Part shown: one piece after another, positions 38,201 to 49,398 of the stretch
Position numbering within the stretch: position 1 is the first letter of the stretch
How the letters are laid out: every line of letters starts with the position of its first letter
Source: Epiperipatus broadwayi
Lineage: Eukaryota > Onychophora > Udeonychophora > Euonychophora > Peripatidae
Length of the DNA: 64,000 nt
Assembly: GCA_028023455.1 (NCBI GenBank)
Contig: JAQFVV010012511.1
Coordinates: 1,118,001-1,182,000 of the forward strand
Reading direction: 5' to 3'
Notes under the pieces: generated by a model
The model's database searches: none
Seen by the model: the letters and a program-made list of their open reading frames with translations, nothing else
Told to the model about the DNA's origin: nothing
Translations under genes and position numbers: made by a program

Positions 38201-41200
38201 TTTCATAATTCAGAAAAACTATTATTATTATAATTTTGTTTAATATAAATGATGAGATAGATGTTGATGTAGCTTTTCAAATTACATTACTTAGAATGAT
38301 AAATTGACAATATATCTTCATTGAAAGAGTCTATAACTTGGAAGATTTTTTACAGTCATTCTGTATTCTCTTGACTTTCCAAAAGGATGAAAAACATCCT
38401 GTAGCTTTTACAACCATACAATCTATACTTATATAAATAGAGATATTACTGAGAAACCAAAAAAAAAAAAAAAAAGAAACAATTAAACACTTTTCAGGCT
38501 AGTTCAATGTGAAAAACCCTTTTAAAAAATGCATTCTTAAATCATCAATCAAATAGATACATCAAATTTCCATATTGAACTTTTATTATGATAACATATT
38601 TAAATTATATAAAAATCTAAGTGTTTATATTAAATATTTTGTTTAATATTACTATAATGTTTGATGAAAGCAATGTCAGATAATTTTTTAAAATTTAAAT
38701 AGGAAAACTGCTTTGTTTACATCATGGAATATTACAGGAATTTTAAAAAGTCTTATGTTACCAGAATATGAGTAGAGTGATTTGCTTCTTTCATTTATAA
38801 GCTAATTGCTATAAGACTCATGCATATAAACTGCAATATTGTTTAATGTAATCATTTGGGTTTAATAATGTTCTGTTTATTTCTCTAGTAAGTCTTCATT
38901 ATCACTCATGAAATTTTACTGTCTGGTTTTAAGTTTTCACTACCCTAAATTTATAATGATTATTTTTAGAGAATTTTTTTTAGTATCTCTGGAGTAAATG
39001 TTCTTGTTATTTATCATATCTCATGCCATGATTTTTGGAATGAATATTTTAAACGAATAACTTCAAAATTATCCATAGATGCTTTTTCAAAAATTATTTA
39101 TTTAAAACCTTAAAAATTTTTTTTTGCATTGACATACTGTATATATATATAAAATATATATGACAACTCTAATTATCAATTAGATTATAAATCTTTAAAA
39201 ATAATGTATATTTTTGAAAAGATTAAATATGTACAGTATATATGATTTATGAGGTTATTCTTTCTTCTATCTTTTCTCTTATAGTTTTTATATAAATCAA
39301 CATTTATTTATTAAACACAATTATGAGAGGTTTATGAATCACAGTTCTTTTTGGTCACTTCCAGTCCTCGAATTTCTTATGATCTTCTAAACTTTTTATT
39401 TATTTATTAAAACATAATAAAACATATTTTATTTTATTATGATCGACAATATTTTTGATTATGAAATATATTACAAATTCATTAAATACATTTAACAAAC
39501 TTTGCAAATCAGTGATAACAAATATATATATATATATTACTTTCTAAGTAATTCACTGCTTATATCTAGTTACTTTTGAAAATGCAGATGGCATTTTACG
39601 TAATAGTTTTACCATTTTTATTATTGCCAGATTTTTTTTTTTTAAGATTTCATTTGTATTACATTAATTGCCTAATTACTAATTATAAAAACTACAAAAA
39701 TTTGAGTGCATCCAGAATAAATTATAGTGGGCTTACATTGATAAATGTAAAAAATAGATAATTTTTTTCAAAGAATTGTAGTTGAAACCACTATTGAAAT
39801 GAAATTAAGATTTAATCATTTAGTAAAAAAATAAATAAATGTGTATGGGTGTAGATAATATTGGAGAAACAGCAGTCTTTTAAATATAGATTCTAGAATG
39901 AAAGTTATATTCAGACTAACATTATAATATGATTACTTAAAATCCAAAAACATGAAAGTTTAATTAATGTTAATAAATTATAGGTATTATTTCACAGACT
40001 TTTATTATAAAACTATTTCAGAATTAGGCTTTTGAAAAACAAAATCTTGCAAATTACATGATTTGATACATATTGTTACAGTAATATACTTGATCATCAT
40101 TGATAGTAGTTAACTATTGATTACTAACCCTAAACATAGTTTATTCTAGCTTTCCAGAGCTCTATTACCTTCATAATAAAATAATAAATAAATAATCACT
40201 AAAATGTGTAGAACATAGTTTTAGTGATTCTGAAAAAGAGGACATTGTTCACGTATTCAAGCAAATGAAAATGGTTTGATTGAGATAGTGAAGATTTACC
40301 ATTGTTTTTTTCCAATATTTAATAAATATAATTATGAGGCCTTGTGTTTAAAATTCATTCTTAGGCAATGATTTAAATACCATTAAAAATGCTGAATCAT
40401 GAAAAGTGTATACAAAAATAATAATGAAATTAGTTGATGTTATGATTCAATTTTAGTTACTTATATAAACAATAATATAATATCAAAAAGTATGTATGTA
40501 TTAATAATTACTGATTGTCAATTAGGATATATTATAGAAGTCATATGAAGGAGCCATTTAATTAAATTCAAGAAAATATAATCTCAATAAATAAGTAAAT
40601 CACATGCATAATATCTAAATGTTGTGCATACAAATTTTTTCAAACTGCCATTATGCCTGTTTATTGCAGTCTTTATGGATAAGTGAATTTTAATAATTGA
40701 ATTATGAGATCTTGAAATTATTGTAATGCATCTTAGTACAAAATTACAGGAAAAGAGGTGATGTATAGAAAATTAAATATTTAAAAAAGAAGTTAGAAAA
40801 TATTAAAATTTCATTGAGAATAATAAACACTTCTCTCTTAAATTCTCAATACTGAAAATAATTATTTTTTTATAAAGATCATCATCAGCCTATATTCTTT
40901 AATATATATATTTTTAATATTGAATAATTTAAAAATAGTTGAGGCCATTTGGGCTTTTAATGATATTTAACATACCCGAAAATATAAAAATTGTACAGAA
41001 AAGAATGATATGAATACTAGTTTGGATATCCATTTATCATGTCCATAATCTGAAGTTTGGGTTCAGATTTAGAATTTTATTTTCAAAAAGTCAGCCATAA
41101 ATAGTCTAGACAACTATCTATTATTATTAGCCAGAGAATCAAGATGGCAAATTAATTTGGATTAGTCAGATAAATGTCAGTATAGTGACTTAAAATTAAA

Positions 41201-44200
41201 AACATATTTGTAATATAATGTGGTTTTCATCTCTGGAGATGAAATTGTTATAATATAGTTTGTCTTTTATGTGGAAGAGGCTCTAATGGGAATTAGATAA
41301 TAAAATATTGGGAAAAAATCTGCTTATTGTTAAAAAAAGCCAGCACAAAAAGTTATAATCTTGAAGAAATGGCTGAAATCTATGAGAACAGCTAGTAAGC
41401 GAATTGTAATGTGTTATAATTAGGTTAGAATTTTATAATTGTATATAGTAATGCATATCTACTTGCTTTTTACATGAATTTGAAAATGAATCCTTGAAAA
41501 ATAGTTCAGAGTTAATATATATTATATAGATATCAATCTAATATATACAATGTTTGTAGGATTTGAAAGCAAATATTATCAAAGTTGCCCAGTTCCTTGG
41601 CAAGTCATTAACATCTCAACAAATAGATGAAGTTGCTGATCATTGCACTTTTAAAAACATGAAAGAAAATCCTTCAATAGATATGAGACTTTTTAAAGTT
41701 TTCAAAGGGCCTAATTTGGTTCGTAAAGGTAAGTTTTATTCACTGCCATTATGATTTTAATAATTAGCTATTAATTACTATTATATCAGTGCTTAAATTC
41801 TAAACAATGAGATATGAAAGCGTTTATGAAAATAAATTTTAATGGCATATTATCAGTGTACTACATGATAAGATTACTACAGTATCAAATCAAGAATTAA
41901 ATAAGATGTATTTATAACATAAGGATTTCAAGACGTAATAGTTAACATAATCAATTATTATGACCAGATATTCAAATTCAGTTGCAACTTGAAAATATTT
42001 TCAGTTTGCAAGCATGTTTAAGGTTTTTCATTCAGATATATGGCTTATAGCAAGCCAAATAGTTTTTTAAATAATTATAAGTCAGTTAAGAAGTAATTAG
42101 CTAAAGATTAAAAGAAGGAAGGAAAATCATATCACACTGTTTTTTCCTTAGTCATGATGGGGAAGATTTTGCCATACAGAGAGCTATGTAGAAGGAAGGG
42201 ATTTTTACATTTTATTTATGTTCAGAATATACTAATAACCTTGGATTAGCTTTAAGAAAAATTAAAAAATCAAAAAAAATCATGAGTTTAGCACATCAGA
42301 AATAAGCTTTATACTCAGCTTTCTACTTTGGTGCTCAAATATCAATCTTTCGAAACAAATAAATATATGAGAAATGAATAATAGGTAATATGTATAAAAC
42401 ATTAACTATAAAGTAATGCATTGCAGAAAGAAACTTGCTGTTTATTGAAAGGAGACCTTTTGATTCCTCTTTGAGGCCTTAAAGGAATTGAGCAGGGCAA
42501 ATTCTTAATGTCCATTCTATATATTATTGTTGTTGCACTGTTATTACTATATGATTATTCATGTAATAAGTGGTAATGGATGGTCTGCTCATCAACATTT
42601 TTCAGCCAGGTATTATTGACTCTTTTGAGATTAAGAGCAAAAAACATCAAATTCTTTCTTTTCACTTGCCTGATAGTTTTTAACTGAAATATCAGTTGAA
42701 TTTTCTTAAAGACAGAATGAATGTGTGTGAATAATTTTTTTTTAAATACATATTTTACAATCATGACAAGGAAAATTAAATTATGGCTTTTCTCATGGAG
42801 GCTGTAAAGTCACTAGACACGGTAATGATTAGTGGCTGAAATCAAAGAGTTTTAAAAATCTCCTAAATATTGACTCAAACTGCTATTTGATAATGACCTT
42901 TTATTTAAGTACTTACAACTGAAGATCACATTCAAGTGAAGAAAGATTGCATTCGAAGAACAATTTTCTAATATTAAATGGGATATTGTTGGACTTTATA
43001 AAGCTAGAGAAAAAAGTGAAGAGATAATTGATTTAAAAAATGAAAATTAATTTTATTACAAAAGCACAAATATTGGAAATGCAAGTGGAGTGAAATTTAT
43101 TATAAATAAATAGCGGGAGAATAATATTATAAAGATTGATGACATATCAGACAAAGTAGTAAGATTAATTATTCAAACTAATGGAAAGATATCAAATGCA
43201 AAATGATTAGATACATGCTCCAACAAATCATTATGATAAAAAAATAGAGGATTTTTGTATAAATGTACAAAATGCTGTTGATCAGACAAAACAATATGCC
43301 ACAATTCATAAACAATTGAAAGATAAAAAAATGATGCAGATAAATTTGATAATGGTGATAGAAATAAAAGAGGACACAGACTTGGGGAATTTGCAGAAAA
43401 AACATAATAAATTCTTTCTTTGAGAAAAATGCTAAACAAAAATGAACATAGAAGCATTCAAATGAAGCTCAGTTGAATTGGATTATATTATGACTAAAGA
43501 AAATATGTGTTTTAGGATTTTAATGTTCTTAATAAATTTAACACAGGTGGTGATTATCAGATGGAAAATATGTGTTAATGCAAAATGAATGAGACAAAAT
43601 TTATTAAAAAAAATAGTTGGCATTCCTAAACACAAAAGCATTCCAATGAATTTAAATTAGAGCTTGCAAATCGTTTAAAAGTATTAACAGATTTTGAAAA
43701 TGATTTAGACTTGAATGAAATCAGTAAGAAAATAAGTGATACACCCTTAAAACTGCAAGAAGTGTAAATTGGTTAAAAAAGCAGCAACTTACTAGTATAT
43801 TTTTACTGTGACAAGACAGTAAATGAAGAAAAGAAGGAATATAAATTTTTTAAAAATGATCCATTAAGAAGAATTGAATATTTAGAGGTTTTTAAAATAA
43901 TATGAAGAAGTGTTAATAATAATATAAGAAAATATAATTGTTAATTGACAAGGAACAGTATGGAAGAGAATAAAATTCTCAAAAGTTTAAAACAATATCT
44001 TGGTACTAAAAGAAATATATTTTTGCAATAATAAGAAATAATGGAACACAAAAAGGGATGAAATTGTAAAATGTGTGGAAGAGTTCTATAAAGAATTATA
44101 TAGTAATAAAAAACAAAGGAACTTCTACAATTTTTATATCTTCTGAATTGGCCTATACTTTAAATAAAAAAGTGAGACATACAATTAGATCTAGGAAAAG

Positions 44201-47200
44201 GAAAAAGCTTCAGAAAATGATGGAATTATTATAGATATTTTAGAAGAACTAGGAAAAGAAATAGAAAAATTCTTGCCTAAGTTATATATCATATGTCTAA
44301 ATAATAAAGATGTACTTGATGATTGAAAGAATGCAGAATTAATATTAATATTTAAGAAAGTGATAAAAAAGATGTTAGAAATTATAGACCTATTAGTATT
44401 TTATTAGTCCTACACAAAATCTTTATCAAGATAATTATAACTCATTTTCAGTGAACTTTGAACTTTAACTGACCCAAGAACAAACTGTAATTAAAAATGG
44501 GTTTAGCACAGTAGTTTTGAGAGAAGTTAATTACCAGCAAATGTGAATTTCCATCATGCTTTAGATTTATAGATTATGAGAAGACATTTGATTCTATAAA
44601 TATTTCTATGGTGATTAAAGCATTGGATCATCAAGATATAGACCCAGGATACTTTCATATTCTGAAGAATTTTCTCAAAAGAGTGATTTCTTATTTTCAA
44701 AATGTTTTACAGGAGTTTTATGAAAAATATTTGATGGATTAAAATAGGAAGCTAAGAGAATAAAAGTAAATAGAAAATATTTAAGTCATCTACATTTTGC
44801 ACATGATGTGGTTGTTTTTGCAAATAATGTTTCAAATCTATAGGAAATGTTGCAAGAGTTATCATATGACCTAAGAAAATAAAATTACTAGAGTAATGTT
44901 CAATAAATTTTCTGAAAAGAAGAAAATAAAAATTGATAATTATGAATTAGAAGAACAACTGCAAATATCTTGATCAGATCATTAACACAAATGGAAACTT
45001 AGTGAATGAAATTATCAAAGTATTAAATTTGAATGGAGTGCTCTTGGTAGAAATAACTTAATATTAAAAGAAAATATTAAAAGAAAATTTGCCTATGTAG
45101 TTGAAAAGAAAGATTTTTAAAAGAAAATTTTTACCAATTCTTATTTAATAGAGGAGCAATGCAGAGACTTCAGATGATTTAATGAAATATGAAGAGATAT
45201 ATATGTTAAGAATAATAAAAATAGAGAAAAGCTGAAATACATGGAGTCAGAGAATCAAATCAGTATTATTGATATCGCTGAAAGAATTAAGAATCTGAAA
45301 TGGAGCTAGGCTGGTCATTTTGTTAGAAGAGGTAATAGATGAACAAATCGAATTTTAGATCAGATCTCAAGAGATTGTAAAAGACCTAGAAAAATACCAC
45401 ATGTGAGATGAATGAATGAAACAAAGTTTGTTAGTGTATTGTGGAGAAGAAAGGCTGCAGATTAGAAAAACTGGACTTAACTTGATGAGACTATCCTTAA
45501 TAATGGTTGAAAATGATTAAGCAAAGAAAAGGAGGAAATATTTGATGTTAGTCACTCAAATATTACTACAATTGATACATTTAGAACAGAGTTACGAGTT
45601 GTTTTGATTTTTTAGACAAATTAAATCTTTGTAACTCTCTCTTCCTCTGTCACAAAACTAGGGTAGCCTATTAGTTGCCAAACAAATGAATGGCCAAATC
45701 TTTCAGGTTCATTAATAAAATAAATTTCAAATAAATATGAAATGGTTACAATAATTTTGCTTTAACATAATGTACCAGTATTGTAATCCCCAATCAATCA
45801 GCATTCTGCTTGTCTATCCCAAACTTATAATGCTAGATTAAGTATAAATAAAAAATGCATCGTGACATTTACAAAATATGGGTAGCAGTATCAAACTATA
45901 AATATGAAAGAACAAGAAGTTAATACAAATATGCTTAGAATTCATTAACATCTCATGAGACATTCAAGTACAAAATAACTGATACAAATTCTAAACTTGC
46001 TTGGAAATCCTCAGATGTCTGAAAAATTTCAAAGTTTTACTAGATTTGAATCATAATAGGGAGTACAATAAACTGATGTGATGTCATTATGTCATGAGAC
46101 CCTTCACCATTTAATTTACATGAAAAATTAATAAATTATGAACTAAAATTTCTATATAAAGTGATTTCATTTATATACATTGCTAGATTTGAGTGTATTT
46201 TTCAAAAGAGAATAAATGTATCTAGGAAATTTCATGCATAAGTATATCATGATAATTTTGCATTTAATGAAGAATTATTATTACATCAGAATGCAATTCT
46301 GCAAAAAAATAAAATAAAATAAATAAGTCTTATCATCACTAATAAAAGTTTTATAATCATTTATTTTATTGCAATTGAGAAATTTACATGATATGTAATT
46401 ATTTAGTATATATAAAAATTATTAACTACATACCTGGTTATGATTGCATTAAAGTATACCAATAGCTTAAATTCAAAGATGCTGATAATTTATAACATAT
46501 GGAAATAATTTTTTCATCATGAATTCTGATGCATCATATAACTTATTGCAATACTATTCAATTTTTGCATAAAATAGATTTACCATTTTTTCACAATATA
46601 ATAATGTATTATAGAAAAAATTTAAAGTTTGATCACCACTTACATTAATAATACTTTTGTGTTTACTTTTGCTTTCATTAGACTTTTACTGTTTGGAATT
46701 AAATTTGTTAATGAAAGCTACAGAATATTTTTCAAATATGAGTTAATCCATTGTAACATCATTTTATTTTTATCACTTTCATAAATGAAAAGAATTTCAT
46801 TAAGAAAAAAACTGCAAGGTCTAAAAAGAGATAAATAGAGCACAACTTATGAATGTAAATTATGAAATGAAAATTAAAAACAATTGGAGACTCATTCTGA
46901 ATTAAGCACTCCATTTGAGTTACTGAATTGTTGTTATAACTTTTTTTTATTTTATTTACAAATTGATTTTTGTAATAATGCAATTTTAGATTGTAATTCT
47001 ATAGAAGGTAATAAACCTTTCTCACTTGTGCCATACTATAAATCGGTGATGCTAAATACTAGAATACTCTCATTCCATAGGCCAATCTTAAGTGTCTTAT
47101 GACAACCTTGGCACTAACAAGGGCTTTGAACATTCCACCATCAGATTTTCAATGAAATGGAATGCTGAAAAGTTGTGAGTTGGAATAGTTTGAAGTCTGT

Positions 47201-48365
47201 CCATTAAAGTATGAAGATTGGCTATCTTAATATAAAGCTGAGCACTGATTATATATATGTGTGAGGATAGTAATCTAGACCAACTGATGATTGCTGGTTT
47301 AGCATGAAATACATATATTGGTGATTATTTATCTTTTCACATGTGTGTGATCAGATGGGTCAGCAATATGAGATGGCACTGAGAGTAATGGGTCATGTGA
47401 AAGTCTGAGTTCAAATCCTGCATATATTACATATATAAATGCAGGTTTAAACCTGTACAATGTATTAAATCATTCATTAAAAAATGGATGTAAAATGAAT
47501 GAATTAATATATATTCATACTCTCATTTCAAGACACTTAAGATTGGCCTATATAAGTATATTTAGATTTGAAATTAAGACTCTTAAAGTTTTTATCTTGT
47601 ATCTGGAATGAGAGTATCCTAGTAATTAACATTGCTGATTTGTAGTATTGCGCAAGTGAGGAAGGATTATTACCCTCTATAGAAATACAAATTGATTTTT
47701 GATTACAGTATTGCTTTCCAATTTAAGCTTAGTTTTTATTTTTATAATCAGTGATCCAATGCATTACATTTACCCCACAATATACCATATTTGAGCATGT
47801 ATTATAAGTTGACTAGTTCTGCTCTAATTTAAGTATAAACTTATTTTTTGTTCTGTATGATATGAAATTAAATATTATTAGATTGATATTTTAACTTATG
47901 AATGATAACAAATTTATTCATGGACCAATTTAATGTGAATATATTAATACAATTCACAAATCAAATTTCTAAAGAATCATTTGTAATAATTTTGCAAGCA
48001 ATTCTCATTTTCTGGTATTAACATCAACTTATTAATCAGATTGAAAATAGACATTATTTGCAAGATTATTAAAAATGATTCTTTAGGAATCTGAATTATG
48101 AATTATTGTAAGAATGCAATTAGTTTGTGAATAAGTTTATTATATTCTCAGTGCTATATATTTAGTACTCACAATTTATTTATAGGCTTCTTAAAATTTT
48201 TAAAAGTTTTAGTTATATATATTATAAATAATTTTTGTATTCTTATTTTAATTAGGAATTATTGGAGATTGGAAAAATCATTTAACTGTTTACATGAATG
48301 ATGTAATGGACAAATGGTGTGAAAAACATTTAGCTGAAACAGGACTCACCTTTGAATATAATTAG
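18186..48365 (+). CDS. Membrane-anchored cytosolic-type sulfotransferase (SULT family), six coding exons
   Basis: Joining 18186-18456, 27283-27494, 35897-36023, 36125-36219, 41560-41728 and 48256-48365 gives 984 nt (327 residues) with consistent splice phases and no internal stop. The SULT family transfers sulfate from PAPS to hydroxyl or amine groups of small molecules. Seen here: the 5'-phosphosulfate loop YPKSGTTW (residues 87-94), catalytic His145 in KTHL, the 3'-phosphate site R167 in RNPKD with Ser175, and the C-terminal RKGIIGDWKN (290-299). The dimer motif KxxxTVxxxE is present as KNHLTVYMND, with Asp at the last position. Residues 4-21 (LTLILLTSGIVTLVALYL) are hydrophobic and are followed by RKCNRRKKEK, predicting a signal anchor with the catalytic domain in the cytosol. 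Most SULTs are 280-300 residues and start about 40 residues later. The substrate cannot be read from sequence. Confidence 0.93.
18457..24766. other. Intron 1, left part: no gene seen
   Basis: The sequence is AT-rich. A slightly GC-richer patch at about 18940-19260 begins with TGTAACG and could be an LTR fragment, but I cannot find its other end or a target duplication. Simple repeats include (TA)n at about 20783-20804 and 22711-22733. Open frames at 21723-21914 and 22066-22266 have no recognisable similarity. Confidence 0.5.
24767..25755. repeat. Tandem pair of a 497-bp dispersed repeat
   Basis: Unit 1 starts at 24767 and unit 2 at 25264, both with attcattcagtgtactgaat. They stay alignable to their ends, sharing a gtgcttggtttatattaagatagc-type core and a ccattatgtat/ctactatgtat block. 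They differ by scattered substitutions and small indels. A third, partial copy lies inverted at 47115-47355, so the unit belongs to a dispersed family rather than being a purely local duplication. There is no coding capacity and the class is unknown. Confidence 0.8.
25843..26915. mobile_element. Candidate non-autonomous hAT-like element
   Basis: The left end reads ctcgggatcagcaacc and the right end, in reverse complement, tcaggggtcaatgacc. Both resemble the CAGGGGTC.xCAACC ends common in hAT elements. Just inside the right end, a subterminal block (gtgtgccaagcgtggcacgc) also resembles the subterminal sequence of such elements. The interior is degenerate with no intact transposase. End similarity is only about 12 of 19 bases, so the boundaries and the class are tentative. 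Confidence 0.35.
27283..27494 (+). CDS. Sulfotransferase coding exon 2
   Basis: It completes Gly91 and encodes residues 92-161: TTW of the PAPS loop, the TQEIVWL helix, the SPRCLKTHL segment with catalytic His145, and the run up to the beta strand before the 3'-phosphate site. The acceptor is tttatttag|GAACT and the donor is AAG|gtaaga, phase 0. A chance frame continues past the donor to 27536 and is not coding. Confidence 0.93.
27495..28864. other. Intron 2, left part: nothing seen
   Basis: AT-rich intronic DNA with a short (TG)n run near 28801-28816. No exon or repeat family is recognised. Confidence 0.5.
28865..29155 (+). repeat. Probable 5' LTR of the Ty3/Gypsy relic
   Basis: This block and 32305-32620 are direct repeats, about 80% alike by eye where alignable. 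They share aagacagatt.aaattt, an atattgcttctaaaa block, a cttatcctt block, catttaagcttcctgac and cagaactta. They bracket the gag-pol remnant in the same orientation, as LTRs would. A (TA)n expansion interrupts the block at 29083-29109. Exact ends and a target duplication could not be fixed. Confidence 0.45.
29310..29790 (+). pseudogene. Ty3/Gypsy gag remnant
   Basis: Broken frames read SWKKYVEHVECY and then, further on, a block close to RKQLAHEKYVDYNLTLKNLA followed by DCDFDPEINDMLLDQFFYG. These match the capsid region of invertebrate Gypsy Gag proteins (the usual V..Y...L..LA..C.FG....ML.D.FV.G pattern). In-frame stops and a frameshift after about 29460 exclude a working protein. Confidence 0.7.
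30265..32130 (+). pseudogene. Ty3/Gypsy pol remnant (PR-RT-RNase H-integrase start)
   Basis: The protease end reads SPLLGRKWF near 30370. Reverse transcriptase begins near 30510 with ARFPLALKEKVEKMF and GILMP, and continues to PYLDDILIISK near 30930-30960, which holds the YxDD-type catalytic motif as YLDD. FLGYIINENG follows near 31050. RNase H lies in the open 31242-31535 segment, with YGVGAVISQ and EKNYRQIDKEALAVLF. The zinc-finger part of integrase (HHxxL, CxxC-like SCQK) appears near 31960-32090 and then stops. Numerous stops and frame changes make it non-functional. Confidence 0.85.
32160..32251. repeat. (TA)n microsatellite with poly-T tract
   Basis: An almost pure TA run at about 32199-32251 follows a poly-T tract and a duplicated agtgcatgaatata phrase. 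It marks the point where the Gypsy integrase sequence is lost. Confidence 0.9.
32305..32620 (+). repeat. Probable 3' LTR of the Ty3/Gypsy relic
   Basis: This is the direct repeat partner of 28865-29155. It contains the same ordered blocks and ends near cagaactta. It differs by substitutions and a roughly 50-bp indel around 32520-32570, where the first copy has a TA microsatellite. The divergence indicates an old insertion. Confidence 0.45.
32621..35896. other. Intron 2, right part: no gene seen
   Basis: AT-rich with poly-A and (TA)n tracts. Short frames (for example 33773-33976, 34393-34593 and 34896-35126) lack recognisable similarity. A segment at about 35590-35730 is weakly similar to 54230-54310 (actatctgatatccactgatt versus actaccatctggtattcattgatt, then atagatagctct in both). 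It may be an old dispersed repeat. Confidence 0.45.
35897..36023 (+). CDS. Sulfotransferase coding exon 3
   Basis: It encodes residues 162-203 plus one base: IIYVIRNPKDVVISYYYHH, containing the PAPS 3'-phosphate residues Arg167 and Ser175, then the acceptor-side loop through GEFPEFWNLFMSDN. The acceptor is ttttcag|ATC and the donor is G|gtaggt, phase 1. Confidence 0.94.
36125..36219 (+). CDS. Sulfotransferase coding exon 4
   Basis: It completes Val204 and encodes residues 205-235, with the family's conserved W/F-DH..GYWE pattern (SPFWDHILGYWERR) and the LLIIKYEDMKK strand. The acceptor is aattttag|TTTAT and the donor is AAG|gtaaag, phase 0. The preceding intron is only 101 bp. Confidence 0.94.
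36220..41559. other. Intron 4: no gene seen
   Basis: 5.3 kb of AT-rich DNA with scattered A-runs and TA microsatellites. The short frame at 39576-39761 is chance low-complexity sequence. I see no transposon signature that I can name. Confidence 0.5.
41560..41728 (+). CDS. Sulfotransferase coding exon 5
   Basis: It encodes residues 236-291 plus one base: DLKANIIKVAQFLGKSL, HCTFKNMKENP, and the region up to LVRKG, which opens the RKGxxGDWKN PAPS motif. The acceptor is tttgtag|GATTTG and the donor is AAAG|gtaagt, phase 1. Confidence 0.94.
41729..42930. other. Intron 5 left of the LINE: nothing seen
   Basis: AT-rich sequence without supported coding or repeat content. The minus-strand frame at 42555-42764 has no recognisable similarity. 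Confidence 0.5.
42935..45540 (+). mobile_element. Decayed RTE-clade LINE (endonuclease plus reverse transcriptase) in intron 5
   Basis: The plus strand carries, in interrupted frames, an apurinic-type endonuclease domain. WDIVGL lies near 42980, ASGVKFIINK near 43090 and NKRGHRLGEFAEK near 43360-43405. The end of the domain lies near 43560. The reverse transcriptase follows: VRNYRPISIL near 44373, FIDYEKTFDSI at 44566, and HLHFAHDVVVFAN near 44785, where the catalytic FADD is now FAHD. A C-terminal tail (GHFVRRG, then RP.VR.MNE) lies near 45315-45420. This order and these motifs match the RTE/BovB group, often annotated as craniofacial development protein 2-like. Stops are frequent and the copy is dead. 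It has the same orientation as the host gene. Confidence 0.85.
45541..47114. other. Intron 5 right of the LINE: nothing seen
   Basis: AT-rich non-coding DNA. Overlapping frames at 46759-47102 on both strands are chance. Confidence 0.5.
47115..47355 (-). repeat. Inverted third copy of the 497-bp repeat family
   Basis: In reverse complement, this segment follows the repeat units at 24767 and 25264 in order. Shared blocks are a gtgaaaa.gata.ataat phrase, atcatcagtt, a cagtgct.agctttatattaagatagc core, actttaatgg.cag, and tggtggaatg.tcaaagcc. It covers about half of the unit and is more diverged. It shows that the family is dispersed and inserts in both orientations. Confidence 0.65.
48256..48365 (+). 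CDS. Sulfotransferase coding exon 6 (terminal)
   Basis: It completes Gly292 and encodes residues 293-327: IIGDWKNHLTV (PAPS loop and dimer motif), the last helix, and LTFEYN before the TAG at 48363. The acceptor is ttaattag|GAATTATT. No canonical AATAAA lies immediately downstream. An ATTAAA near 48550 is a candidate poly(A) signal. Confidence 0.93.
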
Positions 48366-49130
48366 CATATATAGTATGGTTAATAATTCATTTTTAATTA
48401 TGGCTAGTCATAATTAAGGAAATTGTCAAAATGAATGTATTTTATACAGAAATTCTAATTTTGTGAATATTTCAAATCCATAAATATAAAATAGTAAGAA
48501 GCTCTAATATTGTCATCAGTAATTTAGATTTATGATTATTTCACATCTTTATTAAAATATTCTAAAAAAAGGAGAAACTTGTTTGAAAATCTAACATGCA
48601 AAATATGGACATTATGTGTAGTAAGTCTGAGAAAAGAAGCATATTTCAGATGCATTTTATGATATGACTTACATTCACTTTGCTAAAGATATAGATGGTA
48701 TAATGAATTTGAAATGTTTTATTTTATCTGCTATTTTATAGTATTCACAAACTCTATATGTAATTCTAGATACTAATCCATGATGACATTTATAATCTTG
48801 CTTTCAGAAAATGTTTATTTGTTTTGGGTTTTGAGTTATGAATTAATATTAATCTAAATTTCTTTTCAAGCTATAACTGAACAAAAGTAATGTCATTTGA
48901 AAAAAAGGTTAAATATGTAATTATGGCTACTAGAGTTGAAATCTAGATTAACTGAAAGTAGATTTATACTAATATACTCATATATATATAGGTCGAAACC
49001 GGTCTGAGGATGGGGACAATCCAAGATAAAAATGATTTGAATGCCTTCTCTTGTAGTAGCATTTATCATAAAAAAAAAAAAAGCTTGTTTAGAGCTAATT
49101 AGCATGCTCCTAATTTTTCATATATATATA
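48366..49130. other. Probable 3' UTR and start of intergenic DNA
   Basis: The sulfotransferase 3' UTR must begin here, but its end cannot be fixed. No other feature is seen. The minus-strand frame at 48893-49105 is chance. Confidence 0.4.
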
Positions 49131-49398
49131 TATCATAATAAAAATAATAAATATAATGGTAATAAATTAATATAAATAGTCTTTCAATCTGCAGAAGTAC
49201 TTTTGGTTAATTTGTTGTCTTTCAATCCACAGAAGTACTTTCGGTTAATTTCTTAAACCTGCCTCAACTACCATTACCGAAAGTACTTCTGTGGAGTGAA
49301 AGACAAGAAATTAACAAAAGTACTTCTGCAGGTTGAAAAACTGTTTATAATAGTTTATTACCGTTATATTTATTATGATTACAATTTTGTTCTAATTA
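49131..49398. mobile_element. MITE, copy 1 (left end truncated)
   Basis: Inverted arms contain atataatggtaataaa, gtctttcaatc.gcagaagta and ggttaatt.cttg on the left. Their reverse complement is on the right, ending gattacaattttgttctaatta. The left arm carries an extra partial duplication of the ctttcaatc.cagaagtact block. The same element recurs at 63119-63320, where the left end is complete. It has no coding capacity and the superfamily is unassigned. Confidence 0.8.

Noticed and set aside
43173-43457. Two minus-strand open frames of 94 and 75 codons
   Set aside because: They are antisense shadows of the decayed RTE endonuclease region, which is recognisable on the plus strand.
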